A stretch of 64,000 nucleotides of DNA, from positions 62,001 through 126,000 of the forward strand of contig NZ_CANMPQ010000001.1 in NCBI RefSeq assembly GCF_947499695.1, read 5' to 3'. The translations under genes were made by a program, and so were the position numbers. The notes beneath the pieces are model-generated. The model had not been told where the DNA came from and ran no database searches. It was given only the letters and a program-made list of their open reading frames with translations. Positions within the stretch are counted from its first letter, which is position 1. The number at the start of each line of letters is the position of its first letter. Positions 18,052 to 25,484 of this stretch are shown one piece after another. This stretch comes from an uncultured Allomuricauda sp. (GTDB lineage Bacteria; Bacteroidota; Bacteroidia; Flavobacteriales; Flavobacteriaceae).

Positions 18052-18611
18052 AATACTGCGTTTTGGGTCAATTTTTTTCTCAAGCTTTCTTTGGCCCTTG
18101 AAATTGTTGTTCTGCAATTGGCATAACTAATATTCATAATGCCGCTGATTTCTTCATAATCGTAACCTTCAATTAAATGTAAGGTCAAAGAAACTCTGTA
18201 ATTGTCTTTTAAACTTTTCATGGTTTCCATCACTTTTTGAGCCTTCAGTTCAGTATAACCATCGTGATTTAAAGCAACTTCATCATTATCTTCGACCTTG
18301 TACATTACGTCATCCAAATCCACAGCTTTTGTTTTTAGCTGCTTTCGGTAATGATAAATACTGTTGTTGATCACAATGCGCTTTAACCATGCCCCAAAGG
18401 CGACATCCCCCTTAAATGTGTGCAGTTTCGTGAACGCGTTCAAAAATGATTCCTGCATCACATCTTCAGCTTCTGCCGTGTCTTTTACAATTCGAAAAGC
18501 AGTGTTGTACATCGCTTTATAATATCGATTGTAAATTTCCAATTGTGCACTTTGATTTCCCTTTAAGCACGATTGAAGCAGTGCATCAGTATGTTCATTT
18601 TGGTGGCTCAA
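18048..18611 (-). CDS. ECF-type RNA polymerase sigma factor
   Basis: A 187-residue sigma-70 family protein with only regions 2 and 4. Region 2 (about 22-90) shows YNTAFRIVKDTAEAEDVMQESFLNAF and the -10 recognition part KGDVAFGAWLKRIVINNSIYHYR; region 4 (about 125-180) shows the helix-turn-helix LIEGYDYEEISGIMNISYANCRTTISRAKESLRK. It heads a five-gene minus-strand operon with an anti-sigma-like partner and three exported proteins, so it probably controls an envelope response. The 160-base gap to lon holds TGTAACA-like sequence on its upstream side that might be its own promoter; not proven. Confidence 0.92.
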   Translation of the reverse strand: MSHQNEHTDALLQSCLKGNQSAQLEIYNRYYKAMYNTAFRIVKDTAEAEDVMQESFLNAFTKLHTFKGDVAFGAWLKRIVINNSIYHYRKQLKTKAVDLDDVMYKVEDNDEVALNHDGYTELKAQKVMETMKSLKDNYRVSLTLHLIEGYDYEEISGIMNISYANCRTTISRAKESLRKKLTQNAVL

Positions 18612-18774
18612 AAAATGAATGGTTTGTCTTATAGATTGATGAATTTATCAATTGTTACACTTTTTTACGCATTTTTATTTTTTAATGGCATAAGAATTGC
18701 CTTTATAACCATGAAAAAAGGGCCAAACATCCATGTAGTGCTTACTTTTAGAGTGTTACAGTGGAGTTGGGCAA
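18612..18774. promoter_or_regulatory. Divergent control region, sigma operon and lon
   Basis: This 163-base AT-rich gap separates the ECF sigma gene from lon and must hold both promoters. On the minus strand TGTAACAATT (about 18647-18661) followed by CTATAAGAC could be an ECF-type promoter, consistent with autoregulation. On the plus strand TACTTTTA (around 18740) is close to the -7 consensus for lon. Neither is certain. Confidence 0.35.
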
Positions 18775-21279
18775 ATGATGAAAAGAAAAATTGTGGTCAT
18801 TCGTGACAAAATGACCGAAACTGAAGATATGGGAGAAATAAAGATTTCAACTTTTGACAATATGTCCTTGCAAGGTTTAGATGAAGATGCAGAATTAATA
18901 CCTTTGCTTACCCCAGAAGATGAGGAGGAAATGAACCGGGAAACCCTTCCGGAAACCCTTCCAGTACTTCCCCTAAGGAATACAGTGCTTTTTCCGGGAG
19001 TGGTAATACCCATTACCGCGGGGAGGGATAAGTCCATCAACCTAATAAAGGATGCCAATAATGGCACAAAGACCATAGGTGTAGTATCACAAAAAGATGA
19101 AGAGACCGAGAACCCGGGCGTTGAAGATATTAACACTTTGGGTACTGTGGCAAGAATTCTTCGGGTACTTCAAATGCCTGATGGTAATACCACAGTTATC
19201 ATTCAAGGTAAAAAGCGTTTTGAGATTGCCGAAGTAGTTACCGAGAAACCGTATTTCACAGCTACTGTGCGAGAGGCTGAAGAAGAACGCCCTGATGAAC
19301 AAAGTGAAGAATTTGTTGCCATTATCGATTCCATAAAAGAATTGGCTTTCAAAATCATCAAGGACAATCCAAATATCCCAAGTGAAGCCACCTTCGCTAT
19401 TAAAAATATTCAGAGCAATTCGTTCCTGATCAACTTTGTATCCTCAAACTTGAATTTGAGTGTTGCGGATAAGCAAAAACTTCTGGAGATTCCAAATCTG
19501 CAAAAGCGGGCTTTAACAACGTTGAAGTACATGAACCAAGAACTTCAAAAGCTTGAACTGAAAAATGATATTCAGTCCAAGGTCCGAAACGACATGGACC
19601 AACAGCAACGCGAGTACTTTTTGCATCAACAGATGAAAACCATTCAAGAAGAACTTGGTGGGGTTTCGTATGAAGAGGAGGTTGATGAAATGCGGGTCAA
19701 AGCCAAAAAGAAAAAGTGGAGCAAAAAAATAAAAGAGCATTTTGAAAAAGAATTGTCCAAAATGCAACGCATGAATCCACAAGTGGCCGAATACTCCATA
19801 CAACGGAACTATTTGGACCTATTCTTGGATTTACCTTGGGATGAATTTTCGAAGGACGTATTTGATTTAAAACGTGCTCAAAAGATATTGGACCGTGACC
19901 ATTATGGACTCGAGGATGTGAAAAGACGAATCATCGAATATTTGGCAGTACTAAAGCTGAGAAACGATATGAAATCGCCTATTCTTTGTCTTTATGGCCC
20001 TCCTGGAGTAGGGAAGACTTCATTGGGCAAATCTGTAGCGGAGGCTTTGGGCCGGGAATATGTGCGAATGTCTTTGGGAGGATTGCGTGATGAAGCCGAA
20101 ATACGTGGACATAGAAAAACCTACATCGGAGCCATGCCGGGTAGGATAGTTCAAAGCATCAAAAAAGCAGGCACTTCCAATCCAGTTTTTATTTTGGATG
20201 AGATAGATAAACTTTCAAACAGTCATCAGGGAGATCCATCTTCTGCAATGCTTGAAGTTTTAGATCCGGAACAGAACAGTGAATTTTATGATAATTTCTT
20301 GGAGATGGGCTATGACCTTTCCAAAGTCATGTTTATCGCGACAGCAAATAACCTGGGCTCTATTCAGCCTGCTTTGCGTGATCGTATGGAAATCATTAAT
20401 GTAACGGGCTATACCATTGAAGAAAAAGTGGAGATTGCCAAAAAACATTTGCTTCCGAAGCAATTAAAAGAACACGGACTTTCCAATAAGGATTTGAAAA
20501 TTGGAAAACCCCAGTTGGAAAAAATAGTGGAGGGTTACACACGTGAATCTGGTGTACGAAGTTTGGAGAAGCAATTGGCTAAAATGGTACGTTATGCGGC
20601 TAAATCCATTGCAATTGAAGAGGAGTACAACATAAAGGTTACCAACGAAGATGTTGAAAAAATTCTTGGACCAGCGCGTTTAGAACGCGATAAATATGAG
20701 AATAATGATGTGGCTGGGGTGGTAACAGGTTTGGCATGGACTAGCGTTGGTGGAGACATTTTGTTTATTGAATCCATTCTTTCCAAAGGAAAGGGGACAC
20801 TCAATATTACTGGAAACCTAGGGAAGGTGATGAAGGAGTCTGCAACCATTGCCATGGAATATATCAAATCCAATGCTGAAACATTTGGTATAGCTTCGGA
20901 TGTTTTTGAAAAGTACAATGTGCACATTCATGTACCTGAAGGTGCCACACCTAAAGATGGGCCAAGTGCTGGTGTTACGATGTTGACCTCTTTGGTTTCG
21001 TTGTTCACCCAACGCAAAGTAAAGAAGAGTTTGGCCATGACAGGTGAAATTACCCTAAGGGGTAAGGTGTTACCGGTTGGTGGAATCAAAGAAAAGATTT
21101 TAGCCGCCAAAAGGGCTCGTATCAAAGAGATTATTCTTTGTGAGGATAACCGAAAGGATATTGAAGAGATCAAGCAAGATTATCTAAAAGGACTCACTTT
21201 TCATTTTGTAAATGATATGAGTGAGGTAATCGATATAGCAATTACTGATAGGAAGGTTAAAAACGCCAAGCAGCTTTAA
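18775..21279 (+). CDS. lon: ATP-dependent endopeptidase Lon
   Basis: Cytosolic AAA+ serine protease that degrades damaged and regulatory proteins. The 834-residue protein has the N-terminal LAN domain starting at [19 protein letters not shown] (about 60), Walker [10 protein letters not shown] near 410, Walker B FILDEIDK, and a C-terminal protease domain with the catalytic Ser in [11 protein letters not shown] (about 731) and Lys in the LPVGGIKEK block. An alternative ATG at 18811 would remove twelve basic residues and looks at least as likely as the true start. Monocistronic; no obvious heat-shock operator seen. Confidence 0.96.
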   Translation: MMKRKIVVIRDKMTETEDMGEIKISTFDNMSLQGLDEDAELIPLLTPEDEEEMNRETLPETLPVLPLRNTVLFPGVVIPITAGRDKSINLIKDANNGTKTIGVVSQKDEETENPGVEDINTLGTVARILRVLQMPDGNTTVIIQGKKRFEIAEVVTEKPYFTATVREAEEERPDEQSEEFVAIIDSIKELAFKIIKDNPNIPSEATFAIKNIQSNSFLINFVSSNLNLSVADKQKLLEIPNLQKRALTTLKYMNQELQKLELKNDIQSKVRNDMDQQQREYFLHQQMKTIQEELGGVSYEEEVDEMRVKAKKKKWSKKIKEHFEKELSKMQRMNPQVAEYSIQRNYLDLFLDLPWDEFSKDVFDLKRAQKILDRDHYGLEDVKRRIIEYLAVLKLRNDMKSPILCLYGPPGVGKTSLGKSVAEALGREYVRMSLGGLRDEAEIRGHRKTYIGAMPGRIVQSIKKAGTSNPVFILDEIDKLSNSHQGDPSSAMLEVLDPEQNSEFYDNFLEMGYDLSKVMFIATANNLGSIQPALRDRMEIINVTGYTIEEKVEIAKKHLLPKQLKEHGLSNKDLKIGKPQLEKIVEGYTRESGVRSLEKQLAKMVRYAAKSIAIEEEYNIKVTNEDVEKILGPARLERDKYENNDVAGVVTGLAWTSVGGDILFIESILSKGKGTLNITGNLGKVMKESATIAMEYIKSNAETFGIASDVFEKYNVHIHVPEGATPKDGPSAGVTMLTSLVSLFTQRKVKKSLAMTGEITLRGKVLPVGGIKEKILAAKRARIKEIILCEDNRKDIEEIKQDYLKGLTFHFVNDMSEVIDIAITDRKVKNAKQL

Positions 21280-21350
21280 ATCTAAAGAAGGTTTTTGGGA
21301 GTTCACTCATCGGTTTAGGCTTTGATTTATAAATTAAACTTTGTGCCACA

Positions 21351-21378
21351 ATGAATCATAACCATTGTTAGCAGCTGG
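21351..21378. repeat. Cassette-like element downstream of the MerB-like gene
   Basis: Contains ATGAATCATAACCATTGTT followed by AGCAGCTGG. TGTTAGCAGC at 21366-21375 is a perfect 10-base inverted match to GCTGCTAACA at 22095-22104 on the other side of the gene, and CAATG/CATTG form a small internal hairpin. A related sequence lies at 23029-23055, after the second accessory gene. Confidence 0.55.
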
Positions 21379-21383
21379 TTGTA

Positions 21384-22064
21384 TTAAAATCGTTCATTTG
21401 AGGTTTCAAGTGACCAAGTTTTTCCATTGAGTTCAAATTCTCGGAACATTTCTTTGGCTTCCTCAATTGTCCATTTTGTCCATTTTGGATTTAAATGATT
21501 GCCGTACCATTTTTTTGAGAAGTTCCAAATTTTCTCAATCGGTTGAATATCTCCCTTCGGAATGTTATGTCTTTTTGTCCACTTGTCAATTTGTTCTTCG
21601 TTCTCAAATATCAACATATTACTGCAAGTGTAAATCACATTGTCCCAAGCATTTTTCATGGGAATCGGGAAATGGATAAAGTAATTCTTTTCTTGAATGT
21701 CTTCGTTGATAATATTTATTTCTATTTGCTTGGTTTCCGCTCCGATTGTTGTCGTTATTTTAACATCATCTTTGAGCAAAGCAGCAACACCTAGCGAGCA
21801 CCAAGCACAATTTCCCCACCATTCTCCATTCCTTGTTTTTACATAAAAATTTGTTGGGGCCAAGGAAAATGGATGAATTACCCAAACTTTCGGTTCGTTT
21901 GGATGAAGAACAACTCCGTGATATTCTTGTAGTTCATTTAATCCTTTTACAATTTGATTTTTATCTTCATTTAAGGTCTTTGCAAGTTCATCGACATTTG
22001 GTGCAAAACCGTTGTCAATTATTCCTTTGATAATTAAAAAGTGAAGATTTGAATTTGTTATCAT
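21384..22064 (-). CDS. MerB-like (alkylmercury lyase family) protein
   Basis: A 226-residue protein with the plan of organomercurial lyase MerB: an N-terminal winged-helix part (about 1-55), then the core with GNCAWCSLGVAALL (residues 84-97) matching MerB YAWCALDTLIFPALL, and VIYTCSNMLIF followed by a DKWTKRH helix (about 143-165) matching MerB SFCCHVHFFAS..DWASKH. Both catalytic cysteines align (C89, C147), but the catalytic Asp is Gly (G92), so protonolysis of carbon-mercury bonds is doubtful. No mer genes are nearby. It lies opposite to lon and cmk between short repeats, which suggests acquisition. Alternative: a metal- or thiol-binding relative with another role. Confidence 0.7.
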   Translation of the reverse strand: MITNSNLHFLIIKGIIDNGFAPNVDELAKTLNEDKNQIVKGLNELQEYHGVVLHPNEPKVWVIHPFSLAPTNFYVKTRNGEWWGNCAWCSLGVAALLKDDVKITTTIGAETKQIEINIINEDIQEKNYFIHFPIPMKNAWDNVIYTCSNMLIFENEEQIDKWTKRHNIPKGDIQPIEKIWNFSKKWYGNHLNPKWTKWTIEEAKEMFREFELNGKTWSLETSNERF

Positions 22065-22094
22065 ATATTCTTTTGAAGCTCTATTTTTAAACTT

Positions 22095-22160
22095 GCTGCT
22101 AACATTAAAAATATCGCTGGTTTTAATGAGCTACATCGACTGATAAGTGAAGTTCGGGAA
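22095..22160. repeat. Cassette-like repeat upstream of the MerB-like gene, copy 1
   Basis: Positions 22111-22160 match 23741-23790 at about 45 of 50 bases, including 21 identical bases (22120-22140). To its left GCTGCTAACATTAAAA (22095-22110) forms an inverted repeat with TTTTAATGAGC (22121-22131) around ATATCGCTGG. It lies 31-47 bases before the start of the minus-strand gene. Confidence 0.75.
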
Positions 22161-22304
22161 TTTCTATGAAAAAGTCCAGCTCAAATTTATGTGTTGATTT
22201 TTTCAATGGATACTTTCTGGTTTCCTACTTAGTTGAGTTTTCCCTGACACGACTTTAGCCCTTTTTTTTGAAATCCTTTATTTCCTTCTCCTTATTTTTA
22301 TCCC

Positions 22305-22997
22305 ATGGGAAAGATTACAATTGCCATTGATGGATATTCCTCAACCGGAAAGAGCACTATAGCTAAGCAACTCGCCAAGGCGCTCAACTATATTTATGTG
22401 GATACCGGCGCCATGTATAGGGCGGTCACTTTATATGCCATCCAAAACAACTATGTGGGCAGCGAAGATGATATTGAAGCTCTGGTCAACGATTTGCCGA
22501 AAATCAACCTGAAGTTTGTTCCCAATGCAGATTTGGGTATTTCCGAAATGCATCTGAACGGGATAAACGTGGAGCGGGAAATTCGTGCTATGTTGGTTTC
22601 TGGTCAGGTGAGCAAGGTAGCCACCATCCCAGAGGTACGACATAAGTTGGTGGAAATGCAGCAACAAATGGGCACCGAAAAAGGCATTGTGATGGACGGA
22701 AGAGACATCGGAACCGTTGTTTTCCCCGATGCGGAATTAAAAATATTTATGACCGCCTCACCAGAAGCTCGAGCCACCAGACGATACAAAGAATTGTTGG
22801 ATAGGGAAGAGGAGGTTTCCTATGAAGAGGTCCTTGAAAATGTGCAAAAAAGAGACTTTATCGATTCAACCCGAGAAACGTCACCCTTACGCAAAGCCGA
22901 TGATGCTATTGCCTTTGATAACAGTGACATGGGTTTGGCGGAACAATTTGAGCGCATTTTTGACTTTACCCAAAGGATTATATCGGAAAAAAGCTAG
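22305..22997 (+). CDS. cmk: Cytidylate kinase
   Basis: Phosphorylates CMP and dCMP with ATP in pyrimidine salvage and supply. The 230-residue protein has the P-loop IDGYSSTGKST at 8-18, the family motif YVDTGAMYRAVT, the CMP-binding MDGRDIGTVVFPDAELKIFMTAS and the lid R-rich helix EARATRRYKELL. It is the core gene around which two minus-strand accessory genes with repeats are placed. The start at 22305 directly precedes the P-loop region as expected. Confidence 0.96.
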   Translation: MGKITIAIDGYSSTGKSTIAKQLAKALNYIYVDTGAMYRAVTLYAIQNNYVGSEDDIEALVNDLPKINLKFVPNADLGISEMHLNGINVEREIRAMLVSGQVSKVATIPEVRHKLVEMQQQMGTEKGIVMDGRDIGTVVFPDAELKIFMTASPEARATRRYKELLDREEEVSYEEVLENVQKRDFIDSTRETSPLRKADDAIAFDNSDMGLAEQFERIFDFTQRIISEKS

Positions 22998-23028
22998 ATT
23001 TTTGGAATTGTACTTATAGGTTTAGGGT

Positions 23029-23055
23029 ATGAATTATGGCTAATGTTGCTTGCAG
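23029..23055. repeat. Cassette-like element downstream of the accessory lipoprotein gene
   Basis: ATGAATTATGGC then TAATGTTGCTTGCAG resembles 21351-21375 (shared pattern ATGAATYATRRCYAWTGTT followed by GCAG). It stands in the same relation to the lipoprotein gene as the first element does to the MerB-like gene. Confidence 0.45.
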
Positions 23056-23061
23056 TTTTTA

Positions 23062-23718
23062 TTATTTTATTTCTTCAAAAACATAATTATTTAACATACG
23101 ACCATAGTAAGTGGCATAGACTTTATTAGCAGTTACCGAATCAATAAGTATTGGAGTTGGTTCCAAATAGGTAAAAAGAAAAATTTGATATTTATTTAAG
23201 CTCAACGATTTCCATTTCCTTGTTTTAATATCCGAGTCTTGCTTGTGCTCATTGAAAGTTGAATCTGTGACGAAGTCAATTACAATTGTCTCAGATTTCC
23301 AATTTTGGAATCTGTACTTCTTTTTTAAAGGATCCCATTTCGCAGGTGCATTTTTTGTAGGTAGTCTTCTGCAAACAATCATATCATCTATATCTGTATT
23401 CGTTGATGTAAAAACAAGACTGTCAGCCTTTACAGAATCAATATCCAAAAGGTATTGTTCTCCAAATTTGTAAGTGTCCCCTATTTTTTCAATTCCATAA
23501 CCTTTCTGGTAATCATCAATTTCATAATCCTTGTTTCCTATCGCAAATGCCGTCATCGAGTCATTTCCAATGTTGTAGATTGTAACCGGAATTGGAGAAA
23601 ATGACACATCACCCTTTTCATTCATTTCATAACTGTAAATCCATGAACCTTTAATTGACTTTTTTTCCTCACAGGAAAGGATAAAAAGTATTGTTATGAT
23701 GGACCAGCAGTATTTCAT
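23062..23718 (-). CDS. Accessory lipoprotein, lipocalin-like start
   Basis: A 218-residue lipoprotein (signal MKYCWSIITILFILSC). The mature start KKSIKGSWIYSYEMNEKGD resembles the first strand of lipocalin-like domains, and the rest is beta-rich with many Asp, Ser and Thr; no catalytic motif is seen. It lies between two short repeats that resemble those around the MerB-like gene, on the strand opposite to cmk. Probably an acquired gene of unknown function. Confidence 0.6.
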   Translation of the reverse strand: MKYCWSIITILFILSCEEKKSIKGSWIYSYEMNEKGDVSFSPIPVTIYNIGNDSMTAFAIGNKDYEIDDYQKGYGIEKIGDTYKFGEQYLLDIDSVKADSLVFTSTNTDIDDMIVCRRLPTKNAPAKWDPLKKKYRFQNWKSETIVIDFVTDSTFNEHKQDSDIKTRKWKSLSLNKYQIFLFTYLEPTPILIDSVTANKVYATYYGRMLNNYVFEEIK

Positions 23719-23740
23719 GAAATTAAATGTAAAGTTTAAG

Positions 23741-23790
23741 ATATCGCTCGTTTTAATGAGCTACATCGACAGAAAAGTGAAATTCGGAAA
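23741..23790. repeat. Cassette-like repeat upstream of the lipoprotein gene, copy 2
   Basis: About 90 percent identical over 50 bases to 22111-22160. It begins 22 bases before the ATG of the minus-strand lipoprotein gene. The left inverted arm that copy 1 has is degenerate here (AGTTTAAG instead of CATTAAAA). Confidence 0.75.
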
Positions 23791-23804
23791 ATTTAACTAA
23801 AGAT

Positions 23805-24677
23805 TCAAAGAATGGATTTGATTCCTCCTTCTAAATCGTAAAGTTGCTTCACTTGCTCATCGGTAAATGGGGTATTAAAAATGGATAGTTCGTCCATTAA
23901 ACCACTATAATTTAATCCAAGGAAAATTTTGGATTCCTCCAATACCCAGGTAAAGGGATCATCCACACCACTTACCGTTCCAATTTTTTCCCCGTTCAAG
24001 TAAAGATTCCCTAGACTATTTGCGGTACCAAGACCATCATAGGTTACAAGAACATGCGTCCAGCTGTTTTTTGAAAAAGGAGGCTCTTTCATAGTCACCA
24101 ACCTTTTTTCAAAAACGGTCATTACAGGGACATTTAGAGTGTCTTGGGTCCAGGCAGCCTTATCACCGATAAGCCCCAATCTAAAGTCTGGAGGGTTTGC
24201 ATCGGTAAAATCCACCCATATGGAGGCATCATTGAATTCTGTATCGGTGATTTGAATCGGGTCCGTATAACCATCTAAGTCATTTACGGTATCAACACTC
24301 AACCAAAATGAAATGGTGCCAGACCAGCTTTGAGGGCTGTAGACAATGTTGTTTTCACTTTTATAAAAAACAACGGTATCACTTTTTTTACCGAATTGAA
24401 AAGCATCGCCAAATATGCCTTCTCCTTTAGCGATGCGATGGTCTGGGTTGTTCATGCCCATCTGAATCCCTTCCAAACTTCTTCTTGAGTTAACATAGCT
24501 TGCCTTCGCGGTAAACATATTGGAATTTCCAAGAGCAAAATCTGCTGTAGTTCCATTGTCAAAAGAAACGTAAAACGTCAAAGCCTCCTTGAAATCTGTG
24601 TCGGATTTAGGCTGACAAGAAAGAAGTTGGAGAAAAAGTACTCCAATTACGATAAAACCGATCCTACAATTTTTCAT
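23805..24677 (-). CDS. LamG-domain lipoprotein
   Basis: A 290-residue lipoprotein (signal MKNCRIGFIVIGVLFLQLLSC) with a concanavalin-like LamG fold: ALTFYVSFDNGTTADFALG at the start, YSPQSWSGTISFWLSVD and SWTHVLVTYDGLGTANSLGNLYLNGEKIG in the centre, and the terminal GLMDELSIFNTPFTDEQVKQLYDL that is diagnostic of the LamG/laminin-G-like jelly roll. Probably binds carbohydrate at the cell surface; the ligand is unknown. Confidence 0.82.
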   Translation of the reverse strand: MKNCRIGFIVIGVLFLQLLSCQPKSDTDFKEALTFYVSFDNGTTADFALGNSNMFTAKASYVNSRRSLEGIQMGMNNPDHRIAKGEGIFGDAFQFGKKSDTVVFYKSENNIVYSPQSWSGTISFWLSVDTVNDLDGYTDPIQITDTEFNDASIWVDFTDANPPDFRLGLIGDKAAWTQDTLNVPVMTVFEKRLVTMKEPPFSKNSWTHVLVTYDGLGTANSLGNLYLNGEKIGTVSGVDDPFTWVLEESKIFLGLNYSGLMDELSIFNTPFTDEQVKQLYDLEGGIKSIL

Positions 24678-24796
24678 GTTTTGTTTTTAGATTGATGAAC
24701 CACAAATTTATTAAAGTTAAAGAAGAGTTTTTAATTGAAACCAAAGTTGAGGTGTGAATAGATTGAAATGCAAATATTTTACTTTCATGCTATTAC

Positions 24797-24822
24797 AAAA
24801 AAAAAGCGCCTTACAGGCGCTT
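24797..24822 (-). terminator. Terminator of the LysM gene
   Basis: On the minus strand AAGCGCC and GGCGCTT close a five-base loop, followed by nine T. Confidence 0.85.
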
Positions 24823-24844
24823 TCTATTGATAAGATTGTTTCTA

Positions 24845-25225
24845 TTAAAGATTTGGAATCACCAAAACTTGGTCAGGATGGATTAAATCCGGATTCTTTA
24901 AGATATTGGTATTCGCCTCGAATATTTGCTTGTATTTCATGGCATCACCATAGTAGTGCTTGGCGATTTTGCTTAAAGATTCACCACCTTTTACCGTGTG
25001 TCTGTGGTATACGGAGTCATCAGAAACAGAAATATTTGCTTTGATGTCACTTGGGCTTTCCCCTCCAATTTCCTTGATTTTGTCCCAAATCGCATTTTTC
25101 TCATATGGGGTGTTGGCTTCACCTTTTATTTTCAAAACCCCTCCGTCTTCAGAAACATCACCGTCTTTAATCGCAAATTGTTGTCCTAAATCTAAAACTG
25201 CCTGATATTTTGCTTTTACACTCAT
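24845..25225 (-). CDS. BON-LysM protein, Kbp/YgaU-like
   Basis: A 126-residue protein with the plan of the Escherichia coli potassium-binding protein Kbp: an N-terminal BON-like half (about 1-65) and a C-terminal LysM domain (about 73-124) with YHRHTVKGGESLSKIAKHYYGDAMKYKQIFEANTNIL and PDQVLVIP. There is no signal peptide, so it is cytoplasmic like Kbp. Potassium binding is inferred from the family. Single gene with its own terminator. Confidence 0.85.
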   Translation of the reverse strand: MSVKAKYQAVLDLGQQFAIKDGDVSEDGGVLKIKGEANTPYEKNAIWDKIKEIGGESPSDIKANISVSDDSVYHRHTVKGGESLSKIAKHYYGDAMKYKQIFEANTNILKNPDLIHPDQVLVIPNL

Positions 25226-25341
25226 AATATGTTGTATTGTTTTAATGGTTAATATTAGGAAACAAGATATGCATAAAAGTCACATTTTGACTTAATTTTT
25301 CATTAATTATCCCGGCTGGTCTATAAGAGTTCAATAAGGGT

Positions 25342-25371
25342 TTGTAAAACAAGGAATTAATTGTATTTTTG
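25342..25371 (+). promoter_or_regulatory. rpsA promoter
   Basis: TTG at 25342-25344 and TATTTTTG at 25364-25371 are separated by 19 bases, matching the Bacteroidota housekeeping promoter. Transcription would begin near 25377, giving a leader of about 108 bases. Confidence 0.75.
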
Positions 25372-25427
25372 CACTCCTTTTTGGCAAAGCAGCAGGAGAA
25401 AAAGGGATTACAAAAAACGATAACAAC

Positions 25428-25465
25428 TTCCATAGCGATTGTCTAACTCCTGTAGACTTATGGAA
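25428..25465 (+). promoter_or_regulatory. Hairpin in the rpsA 5' leader
   Basis: TTCCATA (25428-25434) pairs with TATGGAA (25459-25465), and inside it GTCTA (25441-25445) pairs with TAGAC (25453-25457) around a seven-base loop ACTCCTG. The element ends 19 bases before the ATG, where S1 autoregulation could act. Confidence 0.5.
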
Positions 25466-25484
25466 TACAAATTTAAATCAGCAG

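Noticed and set aside
22095..22160. Canonical integron attC site
   Set aside because: The boundary motifs GCTAAC and GTTAGC do not fit the attC core consensus and there is no integrase nearby, so only a cassette-like repeat is claimed.
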